Assembly: GCF_018219815.1 (NCBI RefSeq)
Contig: NZ_JADMKU010000023.1
Coordinates: 1 to 63,444, forward strand
DNA: 63,444 bases
Reading direction: 5' to 3'
Origin: Thalassovita aquimarina
GTDB taxonomy: Bacteria; Pseudomonadota; Alphaproteobacteria; Rhodobacterales; Rhodobacteraceae
The notes beneath the pieces are model-generated. The model was given only the letters and a program-made list of their open reading frames with translations. It was not told the DNA's origin and ran no database searches. Made by a program: the position numbers and the translations under genes. Of this stretch, positions 26,190 to 34,094 are shown in pieces; within the stretch, counting starts at the first letter, position 1, and each line of letters starts with the position of its first letter.

Positions 26190-28397
26190 ATGACTGATTT
26201 CACCATGAAAAAGGACGCCGACGGCGTCGCCATCGTCACCTGGGACTGCCCCGGCAAATCGATGAACGTGATGAGCGGCGAAGCCCTGGAAGAGCTGAGC
26301 AGCCTGATCGACGACGCGCTGGCCGATGAGGCCGTCAAGGGCATCGTGATCACGTCCGGAAAGAAAGACTTCGCCGGCGGCATGGACCTGAACGTGCTGG
26401 CCGACATGAAATCCGCAGCCGGTGACAACCCGGCGCAGGGCCTGTTCGATGGCATCATGCAGATGCACGGTCTGCTGCGGAAAATCGAGCTGGCGGGGAT
26501 GGATTTCAAGACCAAGAAAGGCGGCAAGCCGATCGCATCCGCCCTGCCCGGTACCGCCGTTGGCATCGGGCTGGAACTGCCCTTGTCGACCCACCGCATC
26601 TTCGCCGCCGACAATTCCAAGGCCAAGATCGGCCTGCCGGAAATCATGGTCGGCATCTTCCCCGGCGCGGGCGGCACCACCCGTCTGGTGCGCAAGATGG
26701 GCGCGATGGCAGCCTCGCCCTTCCTGCTGCAGGGCAAGCTGGTCGATCCGAAGAAGGCCAAGGGCGCGGGCATCATCGACGAAGTGGTCGACGATCCGGT
26801 CGCCGCGGCCAAGGACTGGGTGCTGAACGCCAAGGACGCCGACCTGGTGAAACCGTGGGACGCCAAGGGCTACAAGATGCCCGGCGGCGCGCCCTACCAC
26901 CCGGCCGGTTTCCAGACCTTCGTCGGCGCCTCGGCGATGGTCAACGCCAACACCAACGGCGCCTTCCCGGCGGCAAAGGACCTGCTGAGCGCAGTCTATG
27001 AAGGCGCGATGGTCCCCTTCGACACCGCGCTGAAGGTCGAGGCGCGCTGGTTCACCCATATCCTGATGAACCCGTCGTCGGCGGCGATGATCCGGTCGCT
27101 GTTCCTCAACAAAGAAGCGCTGGAAAAAGGCGCTGTTCGTCCCAAGGGCATCGAGGACCAGTCGGTCAAGAAAGTCGGCGTGCTGGGCGCGGGCATGATG
27201 GGCGCGGGCATCGCGCTTGTGTCGGCCATGGCCGGGATCGAGGTCGTGCTGATCGACCAGAAGCAGGAAGCCGCGGACAAGGGCAAGGCCTATACCGAGA
27301 CCTTCATGAACAAGGGCATCAAGCGCGGCAAGGCGACGGCGGAGAAGAAGGAAAAGGTCCTGGGCCTGATCACCGCCACCACCGATTACGACGCGCTGAA
27401 AGACGCCGACCTGATCATCGAGGCGGTGTTCGAAGATCCGGGCATCAAGGCCGAGGTGACCAAGAACGTCGAAGCGGTGATCCCTGAGGATTGCATCTTC
27501 GCGTCGAACACCTCGACCCTGCCGATCACCGGGCTGGCCAAGGCATCGTCCCGCCCCGAGCAGTTCATCGGCATCCACTTCTTCTCGCCGGTCGAGAAGA
27601 TGCTGCTGGTGGAAATCATCAAGGGCAAGGAAACCGGTGACCGAGCGGTGGCCAAGGCGCTCGATTACGTGCGCCAGATCCGCAAGACCCCGATCGTGGT
27701 CAACGACGCGCGGTTCTTCTACGCCAACCGCTGCATCATCCCCTACCTGAACGAAGGCGCGCGGATGGTGGCCGAGGGCGTCGCACCGGCGCTGATCGAG
27801 AACGCCGCGAAACAGCTCGGCATGCCGCTTGGCCCGCTGCAGCTGGTGGATGAAACCTCGCTCGATCTGGGCGTGAAGATCGCCAAGGCGACCAAGGCGG
27901 CGATGGGCGATGCCTATCCGGCCGACATGAAGCCGGTGGACGACCTGATGTTCTCGATGGTCGATGAGGGCCGGTTGGGCCGCAAGTCGAAGGCAGGGTT
28001 CTACAGCTACGACGAAAAGGGAAAGCGGACCGGTCTTTGGGAAGGTCTGGCCGAAAAATGTCCGGTCGCGGACGAACAGCCCGACCTGATCGAGGTGCAG
28101 CACCGGCTGATGTTCTCGCAGGTGCTCGAAGCGGTGCGCGCGCTGGAAGAAGGCGTGCTGGAAGACATCCGCGAAGGCGATGTCGGCGCCATCCTGGGCT
28201 GGGGCTTCGCGCCGTGGTCGGGCGGCCCGTTCAGCTGGCTCGACATCCTCGGCACGCCTTATGCGGCGGAACGCTGCGATCAGCTGACAGAGGCTTATGG
28301 CGATCGTTTCGCCTGCCCGGCTCTGCTGCGCGAAATGGGCGAGAAGGGTCAGACCTTCTATGGCCGCTTCGGCAAGCAGGACAAGGCGGCGGCGTAA
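26190..28397 (+). CDS. fadJ: FadJ-type fusion: enoyl-CoA hydratase and 3-hydroxyacyl-CoA dehydrogenase
   Basis: A 735-residue two-enzyme protein. Residues about 1-190 form the crotonase domain, with the catalytic segment GLPEIMVGIFPGAGGTTRL; the oxyanion-hole segment reads FAGGMDLN rather than the usual AGAD. From about residue 327 a Rossmann domain (GVLGAGMMGAGIALVSAMAG) leads into the dehydrogenase with HFFSPVEKM. The ATG at 26190 fits AGGAG; a GTG nine bases earlier is less likely. It completes beta-oxidation with the thiolase. Confidence 0.93.
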   Translation: MTDFTMKKDADGVAIVTWDCPGKSMNVMSGEALEELSSLIDDALADEAVKGIVITSGKKDFAGGMDLNVLADMKSAAGDNPAQGLFDGIMQMHGLLRKIELAGMDFKTKKGGKPIASALPGTAVGIGLELPLSTHRIFAADNSKAKIGLPEIMVGIFPGAGGTTRLVRKMGAMAASPFLLQGKLVDPKKAKGAGIIDEVVDDPVAAAKDWVLNAKDADLVKPWDAKGYKMPGGAPYHPAGFQTFVGASAMVNANTNGAFPAAKDLLSAVYEGAMVPFDTALKVEARWFTHILMNPSSAAMIRSLFLNKEALEKGAVRPKGIEDQSVKKVGVLGAGMMGAGIALVSAMAGIEVVLIDQKQEAADKGKAYTETFMNKGIKRGKATAEKKEKVLGLITATTDYDALKDADLIIEAVFEDPGIKAEVTKNVEAVIPEDCIFASNTSTLPITGLAKASSRPEQFIGIHFFSPVEKMLLVEIIKGKETGDRAVAKALDYVRQIRKTPIVVNDARFFYANRCIIPYLNEGARMVAEGVAPALIENAAKQLGMPLGPLQLVDETSLDLGVKIAKATKAAMGDAYPADMKPVDDLMFSMVDEGRLGRKSKAGFYSYDEKGKRTGLWEGLAEKCPVADEQPDLIEVQHRLMFSQVLEAVRALEEGVLEDIREGDVGAILGWGFAPWSGGPFSWLDILGTPYAAERCDQLTEAYGDRFACPALLREMGEKGQTFYGRFGKQDKAAA

Positions 28398-28420
28398 GCC
28401 GCAGCCCATCGGAAGAGCTC

Positions 28421-28452
28421 AGCGCGTCCCTTCGGGGGCGCGCTTTTCTTTT
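28421..28452 (+). terminator. Terminator of the beta-oxidation operon
   Basis: A 10-bp stem with one G-T pair (AGCGCGTCCC, loop TTCG, GGGGCGCGCT) is followed by TTTCTTTT. Confidence 0.9.
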
Positions 28453-28460
28453 GCAGGGAA

Positions 28461-28498
28461 AGAAAAAGAGGCCGGCGCCTGACCGCGGGCGGGCGCCG
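28461..28498 (-). terminator. Probable terminator of the sulfotransferase gene
   Basis: On the minus strand CGGCGCC and GGCGCCG form a 7-bp stem around 12 bases, followed after a few bases by TTTTTCTTT. It lies 46 bases beyond the sulfotransferase stop. Confidence 0.55.
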
Positions 28499-28543
28499 CT
28501 GTTCGGTCTGGGTGAGAATGTGAAGAATGGCTCCCGCCCTTGT

Positions 28544-29215
28544 TCAAATCGCAGCGCGCATATCCACCGGATCAAAGGCATACCCGAACCGCTCGATATC
28601 CTCGGCGCAGATATCGGCCAGAAACGCTGCGTCGCTGTCGCTGTAATAACTGCGGTAATCCGTCCGCCGCGCCGATGCATTCACCCGCGGCAGGCTCAGC
28701 TTGAATCCCAGGTGATCGGCCAGCGGCGCCGCGTCCTCCTCCGCCCGTTCCAGCCGGATATAGAGATCGCACACCTCGTTGCCGCGCGCATCGGTCATAT
28801 AGGACCGCGCCGGGCTTTCCTTCAGCGACCGCCAGGTCTGCGGATGGCTGAGAAAGCCGCTGAAATCCTCGCCCCGCGCCAGCGTCACCGCCGGGTGGTC
28901 GAATACCTGATCACGCAGCCAGTGATAGTAGCTCACCGCCCGGTCCCAGGGATTGCGCACCATGGTGAAGGTGAAATAACGCTCGATCTCGTCAGCGCCG
29001 ACCAGGCCCTCGATATCGGCCAGGGTGGAATGTTTCCACAACCGCCCGCGCGTATCCGCCGCCTGAAACTTGCGCCGCCGCTTCGCCGCCTTGGGCGTAT
29101 CGCCGATCAGGATATCGTCCTTCTTCCCACGGTCCTCCAGCGCCAGCGCCATCGAGGTACCGCCGGTTTTCGGGATGTGGATGAAGATGTATTGCCGCCC
29201 GTGCGAAATGAACAT
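28544..29215 (-). CDS. Sulfotransferase family protein
   Basis: A 223-residue protein with the PAPS-binding motifs of the sulfotransferase-2 family: the 5'-phosphosulfate loop FIHIPKTGGTS near the N terminus and the 3'-phosphate site VRNPWDRAVSYYHW at about residue 110. It would transfer sulfate to a sugar or other hydroxyl group, perhaps on surface polysaccharide. The start at 29215 is chosen since the family motif follows closely. It is a lone gene, divergent from the acyl-CoA ligase. Confidence 0.83.
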   Translation of the reverse strand: MFISHGRQYIFIHIPKTGGTSMALALEDRGKKDDILIGDTPKAAKRRRKFQAADTRGRLWKHSTLADIEGLVGADEIERYFTFTMVRNPWDRAVSYYHWLRDQVFDHPAVTLARGEDFSGFLSHPQTWRSLKESPARSYMTDARGNEVCDLYIRLERAEEDAAPLADHLGFKLSLPRVNASARRTDYRSYYSDSDAAFLADICAEDIERFGYAFDPVDMRAAI

Positions 29216-29344
29216 GGCCGCGACGCTAGCGCAAACTGCGCGACGGGAAAAGTCCCCCGCGCCCCGCGCCAGATTGGTAGTCATACGGACTTTTCAACGC
29301 TGCGATTGCCGCGCAATATGCGCCACGAAAGAGGAGGATATTTC

Positions 29345-30970
29345 ATGGGTTGGATGGCTGACGAAACCGGTCTGGGCAAGACGGACGCGAATTACGTGCC
29401 GCTGACGCCGCTGTCCTGGCTGAACCGCGCCGCGGCTGTGTTCCCCGATCACCCGGCGGTGGTCTATGGGACGCATCGCAAGACTTACGTGGAATACCGC
29501 GAACGGGTGACGCGGCTGGCCTCGGCGCTGACCAAGCTGGGGGTGGAACCGGGCAACGTGGTCGCCACCATCCTGCCCAATATCCCGGCCCAGGCCGAGG
29601 CGCATTTCGGCGTGCCCGCCTGCGGTGCCGTATTGAACACGATCAACACCCGGCTCGAAGCCGACACCATCGCCTACATCCTCGATCACGGCGAAGCCAA
29701 GGTCGTGCTGGCCGATCCACAATTCCTGCCGGTGCTGGCCGAGGCCGTCGAAATCATGGACGGCCCCGCCCCTATCGTGATCGAGGTGGCCGACGATCAG
29801 GCCGGCGTCCACGCGATGAGTGACCATATGGAATACGAGGCCCTGCTGGCGACCGGCGACCCGGATTTCGAATGGATCATGCCCGAGGACGAATGGGAAT
29901 CCATCGCGCTCAACTACACCTCCGGCACCACCGGGCGGCCCAAGGGCGTGGTGTACCACCATCGCGGTGCTTACCTGAACGCGATGGGACAGGTGATCAG
30001 CTGGCGGATGACGCTTCATCCGCGCTACCTGACCATCGTGCCTCTGTTCCACTGCAACGGCTGGTGCCACACTTGGATGATGCCGGTTCTGGGCGGTACC
30101 GTGGTGTGCTGCCGCGACATCACGGCACGCGCGATCTTCGACGCCATCGCGGATGAAAAAGTGACCCATTTCGGCGGCGCGCCGATCGTGCTGAACACGC
30201 TGGTCAATTCGCCCGAATCCGACCGCCGCGAATTCGATCACGTGGTCGAGGTCTTCACCGCCGGCGCCCCGCCCGCCCCCGCGACCCTGGCCAAGATCGA
30301 ACCGATGGGGTTCAACGTAACGCAGGTCTATGGCCTGACCGAGGTCTACGGCCCGGCCACCGAATGCACCTGGGGCGACCGCTGGGACGATCTGCAGGGC
30401 GACGACCGCGCCGCGATCAAGGCGCGCCAGGGCGTGGCGATGCCGATCTATGAACACATCACCGTGGTCGACGAAAAAATGCAGCAGATCCCGATGGACG
30501 GGGTAACGCAGGGCGAAATCGTGATGCGCGGCAACGGGGTGATGAAGGGATACCTGAAGAACCCCGACGCCACGGCCGAGGCCTTCGCCGGCGGCTATTT
30601 CCATTCCGGCGACATCGCGGTGCAGCACCCAGACACCTACGTGCAGATCGCCGACCGGGCCAAGGACATCATCATTTCAGGCGGTGAAAACATCAGTTCG
30701 GTCGAAGTCGAGGGCGTACTGATGGCACATCCCGACGTGCTGCTGTGTGCGGTGGTAGCGAAGCCGGACGAAAAATGGGGCGAGGTGCCCTGCGCCTTCG
30801 TCGAGCTGAAGGATGGCCATTCGGCGGAGGAGGCCGACCTGATCGCCTTTGCCCGCGAACGTCTGGCCGGGTTCAAGACGCCGAAGAAGGTGGTGTTCCA
30901 GGAACTGCCCAAGACCTCGACCGGCAAGATCCAGAAATTCGAGCTGAGGACGATTGCCAAAGGGCTATGA
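29345..30970 (+). CDS. Acyl-CoA synthetase (AlkK-like medium-chain fatty-acid ligase type)
   Basis: A 541-residue ANL-superfamily ligase. Motifs are YTSGTTGRPKGVVYHH, QVYGLTEVYGPATEC, FHSGDIAV and DRAKDIIISGGENISSVEVE; the catalytic Lys lies in PKTSTGKIQKFELR. It follows the domain order of AlkK-type ligases. GAGGAGGATA precedes ATG 29345. The frame stays open upstream into the fadJ gene, but those codons are not coding. It may feed the beta-oxidation operon next door. Confidence 0.9.
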   Translation: MGWMADETGLGKTDANYVPLTPLSWLNRAAAVFPDHPAVVYGTHRKTYVEYRERVTRLASALTKLGVEPGNVVATILPNIPAQAEAHFGVPACGAVLNTINTRLEADTIAYILDHGEAKVVLADPQFLPVLAEAVEIMDGPAPIVIEVADDQAGVHAMSDHMEYEALLATGDPDFEWIMPEDEWESIALNYTSGTTGRPKGVVYHHRGAYLNAMGQVISWRMTLHPRYLTIVPLFHCNGWCHTWMMPVLGGTVVCCRDITARAIFDAIADEKVTHFGGAPIVLNTLVNSPESDRREFDHVVEVFTAGAPPAPATLAKIEPMGFNVTQVYGLTEVYGPATECTWGDRWDDLQGDDRAAIKARQGVAMPIYEHITVVDEKMQQIPMDGVTQGEIVMRGNGVMKGYLKNPDATAEAFAGGYFHSGDIAVQHPDTYVQIADRAKDIIISGGENISSVEVEGVLMAHPDVLLCAVVAKPDEKWGEVPCAFVELKDGHSAEEADLIAFARERLAGFKTPKKVVFQELPKTSTGKIQKFELRTIAKGL

Positions 30971-30982
30971 TCGGCCCGCCTC

Positions 30983-31015
30983 TTGTATTGCAGAAAAACA
31001 TTCCATATATGGAAT
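30983..31015 (+). promoter_or_regulatory. Promoter overlapped by an ATTC-N8-GAAT operator (SqrR-like)
   Basis: TTGTAT (30983-30988) and TATATG (31006-31011), 17 bases apart, form a sigma-70 promoter. Its -10 lies inside a perfect 16-bp palindrome at 31000-31015, ATTCCATATATGGAAT. That has the ATTC-N8-GAAT form of the operator of SqrR, the persulfide-responsive ArsR-family repressor of Rhodobacter (BigR relatives elsewhere). Repressor binding here would block the promoter of the DUF2892 gene. Confidence 0.6.
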
Positions 31016-31024
31016 ATCAATACA

Positions 31025-31073
31025 CGCACCGGGTCTGCGCAAACACCGTTTTGCGGTTTCTTCGCCCGGTGCG
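31025..31073 (+). other. Nested hairpins in the DUF2892 leader RNA
   Basis: A 9-bp perfect stem (CGCACCGGG at 31025-31033 with CCCGGTGCG at 31065-31073) encloses a second 6-bp hairpin (CGCAAA with TTTGCG, 31038-31055). The ribosome site AGAGGA at 31083 is outside the fold. The structure probably protects the short mRNA. Confidence 0.5.
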
Positions 31074-31095
31074 CCCCACACAAGAGGATATAGAA

Positions 31096-31287
31096 ATGAC
31101 CGTCAATCAAGCCGTTACCGCCTTTGCGGGCTTCATGGTTCTGCTGTCGCTGGTGCTGACCTACTTTGTTCACCCGGGCTTCGTCTGGTTCACCGCCTTC
31201 GTCGGCGCCAACCTGTTCCAGTCGGCCTTCACCGGGATGTGCCCGGCCGCGTCCATCTTCCGCAAGATCGGCCTGAAAAACGCCTGA
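31096..31287 (+). CDS. DUF2892 (YgaP-like) small membrane protein
   Basis: A 63-residue protein with two hydrophobic helices (TAFAGFMVLLSLVLTYFV and WFTAFVGANLFQSAFTG) and a conserved late cysteine (GMCPAASIFRKIGL). This is the DUF2892 domain found at the membrane end of the rhodanese YgaP and in sulfide-stress operons. It stands alone behind its own promoter. The SqrR-like operator and the family together suggest a role in persulfide or sulfide handling, which is inference. Confidence 0.85.
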   Translation: MTVNQAVTAFAGFMVLLSLVLTYFVHPGFVWFTAFVGANLFQSAFTGMCPAASIFRKIGLKNA

Positions 31288-31292
31288 TCCGC

Positions 31293-31323
31293 GCTAGGCA
31301 GGTGTCACGTCACCTGTCCTAGC
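31293..31323 (+). terminator. Long hairpin after the DUF2892 gene
   Basis: GCTAGGCAGGTG and its complement (with one bulged base) surround the loop TCACGT, six bases after the stop. The stem is 12 bp long. No T-run follows, so it may stabilise the 3' end as much as stop transcription. Confidence 0.5.
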
Positions 31324-31352
31324 CGATGGACGCCCCACCCCACGCCATGTTA

Positions 31353-31389
31353 TTCAGGGGCCAAAGCACTAGGCAGAGCAGCCCCTGAA
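31353..31389 (+). promoter_or_regulatory. Inverted repeat overlapping the start codon of the next gene
   Basis: TTCAGGGGC (31353-31361) and GCCCCTGAA (31381-31389) are perfect 9-bp arms, the second ending on the A of the ATG. In RNA this would bury the start region, and no Shine-Dalgarno sequence is visible, so translation may be controlled or weak. It could also be an operator. Confidence 0.45.
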
Positions 31390-32408
31390 TGACAGCCCTG
31401 ACGAAATACCAGCGGATCGAGGCATCCGGGCTCTGGCGCGCGACGCCCGAGGATCAGCGCCGCGAGGTGATCGTGTCGATCGGCGACGCGACGCTGATGA
31501 TTTCCGACCTGCGCGACCGGGCGCTGACCCACTGGTCGCTGCCAGCCTTGGTGCGGGTCAATCCCGGCGACTGGCCGGCGATCTATCACCCCGACGGCGA
31601 TCCCGGCGAAACGCTGGAACTGACCGAAGACGAAAGCGAAATGGTCGCGGCGATCGAAAAGCTGCGCCAGGCGATCGAACGGCGCAGACCGAAACCGGGG
31701 CGGCTCAGGACGGTGATGATGGCGGCCTCGCTTGCCTCGGTGCTGGCGGTGGGGGTGTTCTGGCTGCCCGGTGCGATGATCGATCACGCGCTGTCCGTGG
31801 TCCCCGAGGTCAAGCGACAGCAAATCGGGCAGCGCCTGCTGGCCGATATTGAACGCGTGGCCGGCCCCGCCTGCAACGCAGCGGGATCACGCCCGGCACT
31901 GGACCGGCTGGCCAGGCGTCTGACCGGGGACGGATTGCGGCTGAACGTGGTGCAGACCTCGGTTTTCGACGCCGCGATGCTGCCCGGCAACCTGATGGTG
32001 CTCAGCAGCAGCCTGTTCGAGGATTACGAAGAACCCGATGTCGCCGCCGGGCACATCATCGCCGAACGGCTGCGCGCGCGCGAAATCGATCCACTGGAAC
32101 GACTGCTGAGCGAAAGCGGCATGTTCAGCAGCCTCAGGCTGCTGACCACAGGCCGGTTGCCCGACGAAGTGCTGAAAGCCTATGCCGAAACGCTGCTGAC
32201 CCGTCCCGCGACCGATCTGTCCAGCGAGGTGCTGCTCAACGGTTTTAACGAGGCGGGAGTGAAATCGACGCCCTATGCCTATGCGCTGGACGTATCGGGG
32301 GAAGCCACCCTGCCGCTGATCGAAGCCGATCCTTTCCCCGGCCAGGCGCCCAGCCCGGTGTTGTCGGATAGCGACTGGATCAGGCTGCAGGGGATTTGCG
32401 AAGGCTAG
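31389..32408 (+). CDS. Membrane protein resembling an M48 peptidase without its zinc motif
   Basis: A 339-residue protein. Residues 1-100 are soluble; one helix (MMAASLASVLAVGVFWLPG) lies at about 110-128. The rest recalls M48 peptidases, where 'LPGG..FV..GLL' is followed by HExxH. Here the segment reads MLPGNLMVLSSSLFEDY and then AGHIIAERLRARE, with HIIAE in place of HEIAH. It is probably an inactive relative with a structural role. No other domain was recognised. The start overlaps an inverted repeat. Confidence 0.65.
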   Translation: MTALTKYQRIEASGLWRATPEDQRREVIVSIGDATLMISDLRDRALTHWSLPALVRVNPGDWPAIYHPDGDPGETLELTEDESEMVAAIEKLRQAIERRRPKPGRLRTVMMAASLASVLAVGVFWLPGAMIDHALSVVPEVKRQQIGQRLLADIERVAGPACNAAGSRPALDRLARRLTGDGLRLNVVQTSVFDAAMLPGNLMVLSSSLFEDYEEPDVAAGHIIAERLRAREIDPLERLLSESGMFSSLRLLTTGRLPDEVLKAYAETLLTRPATDLSSEVLLNGFNEAGVKSTPYAYALDVSGEATLPLIEADPFPGQAPSPVLSDSDWIRLQGICEG

Positions 32409-32500
32409 AAGGTTGTGGGCGACCAGTCATCGCCGGATCGTCGCCTGAGGAACAGTTGTGCAGCGCAACATGAAAGCACCGCCCCCCAATCGGAGTTCAG

Positions 32501-33337
32501 CTATCTGGTGAAGGAAATCGACAAGGTGAAGCGATAGATGCCCGCCTCAATTCCCTTGGGGGCCCGGGGCAACGCGGCGCGGCGGACGGTATGGAGCGCA
32601 GCACTGTCGAAGGCCGGGTTGCCCGACGACTGAACGATTCCGACATCATGCAATTTCCCGGCGGCCGAAACCCTGAGCCAAAGCTGGGTTCTGCCCTGCC
32701 CGGTCGCCCCTCCCGGATATTGCTTGCGTCTCTCGACCCGGGCGCGGATCGCGCTGCTCCAGCGTGACATTAGGCTGGCACTGGATTTCACGGCGGTCTC
32801 GCTCGCCGCGGATATGTCCGACTGACCTGCAACCGATCGCCCGCCGGTTCCTGCGGCTTTCTGTATGGCTGCGGCGGGCGCAGGGGCCGGATTCGCTGCG
32901 GCCTGCTGCTTCGGCCGTTGCGGTTGTGCCCGGCGCGGTTTCGGCCGCGGAGATGTTTCAGGGGCAAGCCGCGAAAGTGGCGCGGGTGGTGTCGCATCGT
33001 CGATCCGGGGCAGCACGGGTAAAGTGCCTGACGCCAGCGGAACTGCTGCGGGCGGAGTCGCCACCGGGACCGCTTGGCGCGCGGACAGGACCGGCGCCGG
33101 CCTGGTAGCATCCGGCACAGGCAGACCCGCGGGTACCGGCGACAGGTCCAGCTCGGGCGACCGGTCCCATTCCGCGACCAGGGCCTGCAGCGCTGGCGTG
33201 CCGCCGATCACGGTGACCGATGCCATCCCTTCCTCCCCGGCCGAGCCGTGCACGCCACCTGCCGTGCCCTGCCAGAAGGCCAGATGCGCGGCCACCGACA
33301 GGCCGAGAAAGCCTATGAACTCGACCACGGGTTTCAT
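32501..33337 (-). CDS. tonB: TonB-type energy transducer
   Basis: A 278-residue protein: an N-terminal membrane helix (FIGFLGLSVAAHLAFWQG), a long Pro/Ala-rich and basic linker across the periplasm, and a C-terminal TonB domain (LWLRVSAAGKLHDVGIVQSS and later NPAFDSAALHTVRRA) that contacts outer-membrane receptors. It is the last gene of the riboswitch-led corrinoid operon and overlaps the second exbD by four bases, so it most probably serves BtuB. Confidence 0.9.
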   Translation of the reverse strand: MKPVVEFIGFLGLSVAAHLAFWQGTAGGVHGSAGEEGMASVTVIGGTPALQALVAEWDRSPELDLSPVPAGLPVPDATRPAPVLSARQAVPVATPPAAVPLASGTLPVLPRIDDATPPAPLSRLAPETSPRPKPRRAQPQRPKQQAAANPAPAPAAAIQKAAGTGGRSVAGQSDISAASETAVKSSASLMSRWSSAIRARVERRKQYPGGATGQGRTQLWLRVSAAGKLHDVGIVQSSGNPAFDSAALHTVRRAALPRAPKGIEAGIYRFTLSISFTR

Positions 33338-33711
33338 TTCGACCGCACCGCAAGCGTGACCTCGGTGATCCCCACGGCGGCCAGCCGGCCAAGCGTTTTG
33401 GCCAGCACGGGCGCCGGCAGATCCAGATCGGCCCGCAGGATCAGCGGGCCGCTCCCTGCGGCCGACAGCGCCGGCCAGACGGCATCGCCGAGCAACGGAC
33501 CAAAGGCCAGTTCGCCCTGCTTCGACAGGTAAAGCACACGCTGACGGTCAAGCGCCCTCTCGCTTTCCGCTTGCGGAGGGGTCAGGTCGAAGGGCCGCGG
33601 CGGCGCGATCCGCGCCGTCATCATGAAGAAGATTAGCAACAGGAATACCACGTTGATCATCGGCACGATGCTTTCCGTGGGGCGCCTGCGGGAGGGTGTG
33701 GCAAAACGCAT
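33334..33711 (-). CDS. exbD: ExbD/TolR-family protein (second copy)
   Basis: A 125-residue inner-membrane protein with one N-terminal helix carrying the family motif around PMINVVFLLLIFFMM. The usual proton-pathway Asp of the helix (D25 of E. coli ExbD) is Asn here (MIN instead of MID). The first copy keeps Asp. The pair may thus form a mixed dimer with only one proton-active helix. It overlaps tonB by four bases. Confidence 0.88.
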   Translation of the reverse strand: MRFATPSRRRPTESIVPMINVVFLLLIFFMMTARIAPPRPFDLTPPQAESERALDRQRVLYLSKQGELAFGPLLGDAVWPALSAAGSGPLILRADLDLPAPVLAKTLGRLAAVGITEVTLAVRSK

Positions 33712-33716
33712 CGCTT

Positions 33717-34094
33717 CTACTCCACGATTGCCAGCGACCCGAAGCCGGCGGCGCGCAGGCTGTCGGTCACGTCGATCAGCCGTTGCAGGCTCACCCCTGC
33801 TTCGGAGCGCAGAACGATGATGTCATCCGGCGTTGCGGTGAGATCCGCCAAGGCCCCGGCCAGCCCGTCCTGTGCCACCGGGGCGCCGTTGAGCGTCAGG
33901 CCTTCGGCGGCGATCTCGATCAGGCGCGGCGGGCCGCTGTAATCGGTCCCCGATCCGCCCGTCGACAGGGGCAGCGCCGCCTCGCGCCCGAACTGCGATG
34001 CCAGCATGAAGAACACCAGCAACAGGAACACCACGTCGATCATTGGTGTCAGGCTGGGCCTTCGGCGCGGGCGCGTGGTGGCGAAGGAAAACAT
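33717..34094 (-). CDS. exbD: ExbD/TolR-family protein (first copy)
   Basis: A 125-residue protein with the helix motif PMIDVVFLLLVFFMLAS, which keeps the proton-pathway aspartate, and a periplasmic C-terminal domain. It shares one base with exbB (TGATG) and lies five bases before the second copy. With ExbB it makes the proton-driven motor for TonB. Confidence 0.92.
   Translation of the reverse strand: MFSFATTRPRRRPSLTPMIDVVFLLLVFFMLASQFGREAALPLSTGGSGTDYSGPPRLIEIAAEGLTLNGAPVAQDGLAGALADLTATPDDIIVLRSEAGVSLQRLIDVTDSLRAAGFGSLAIVE

Noticed and set aside
24897-28409. Very long open frame (1170 codons) on the minus strand opposite the beta-oxidation operon
   Set aside because: It mirrors the plus-strand genes, is rich in His, Arg, Gly and Asp as expected from antisense of GC-rich codons, and shows no domain. 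Similar mirrors occur opposite maeB, prpE, the ABC exporter and lepA.
28037-29344. N-terminal extension of the second acyl-CoA ligase (open frame back into fadJ)
   Set aside because: The added residues are not coding in character, cross a terminator and an opposite-strand gene, and a strong ribosome site supports ATG 29345.
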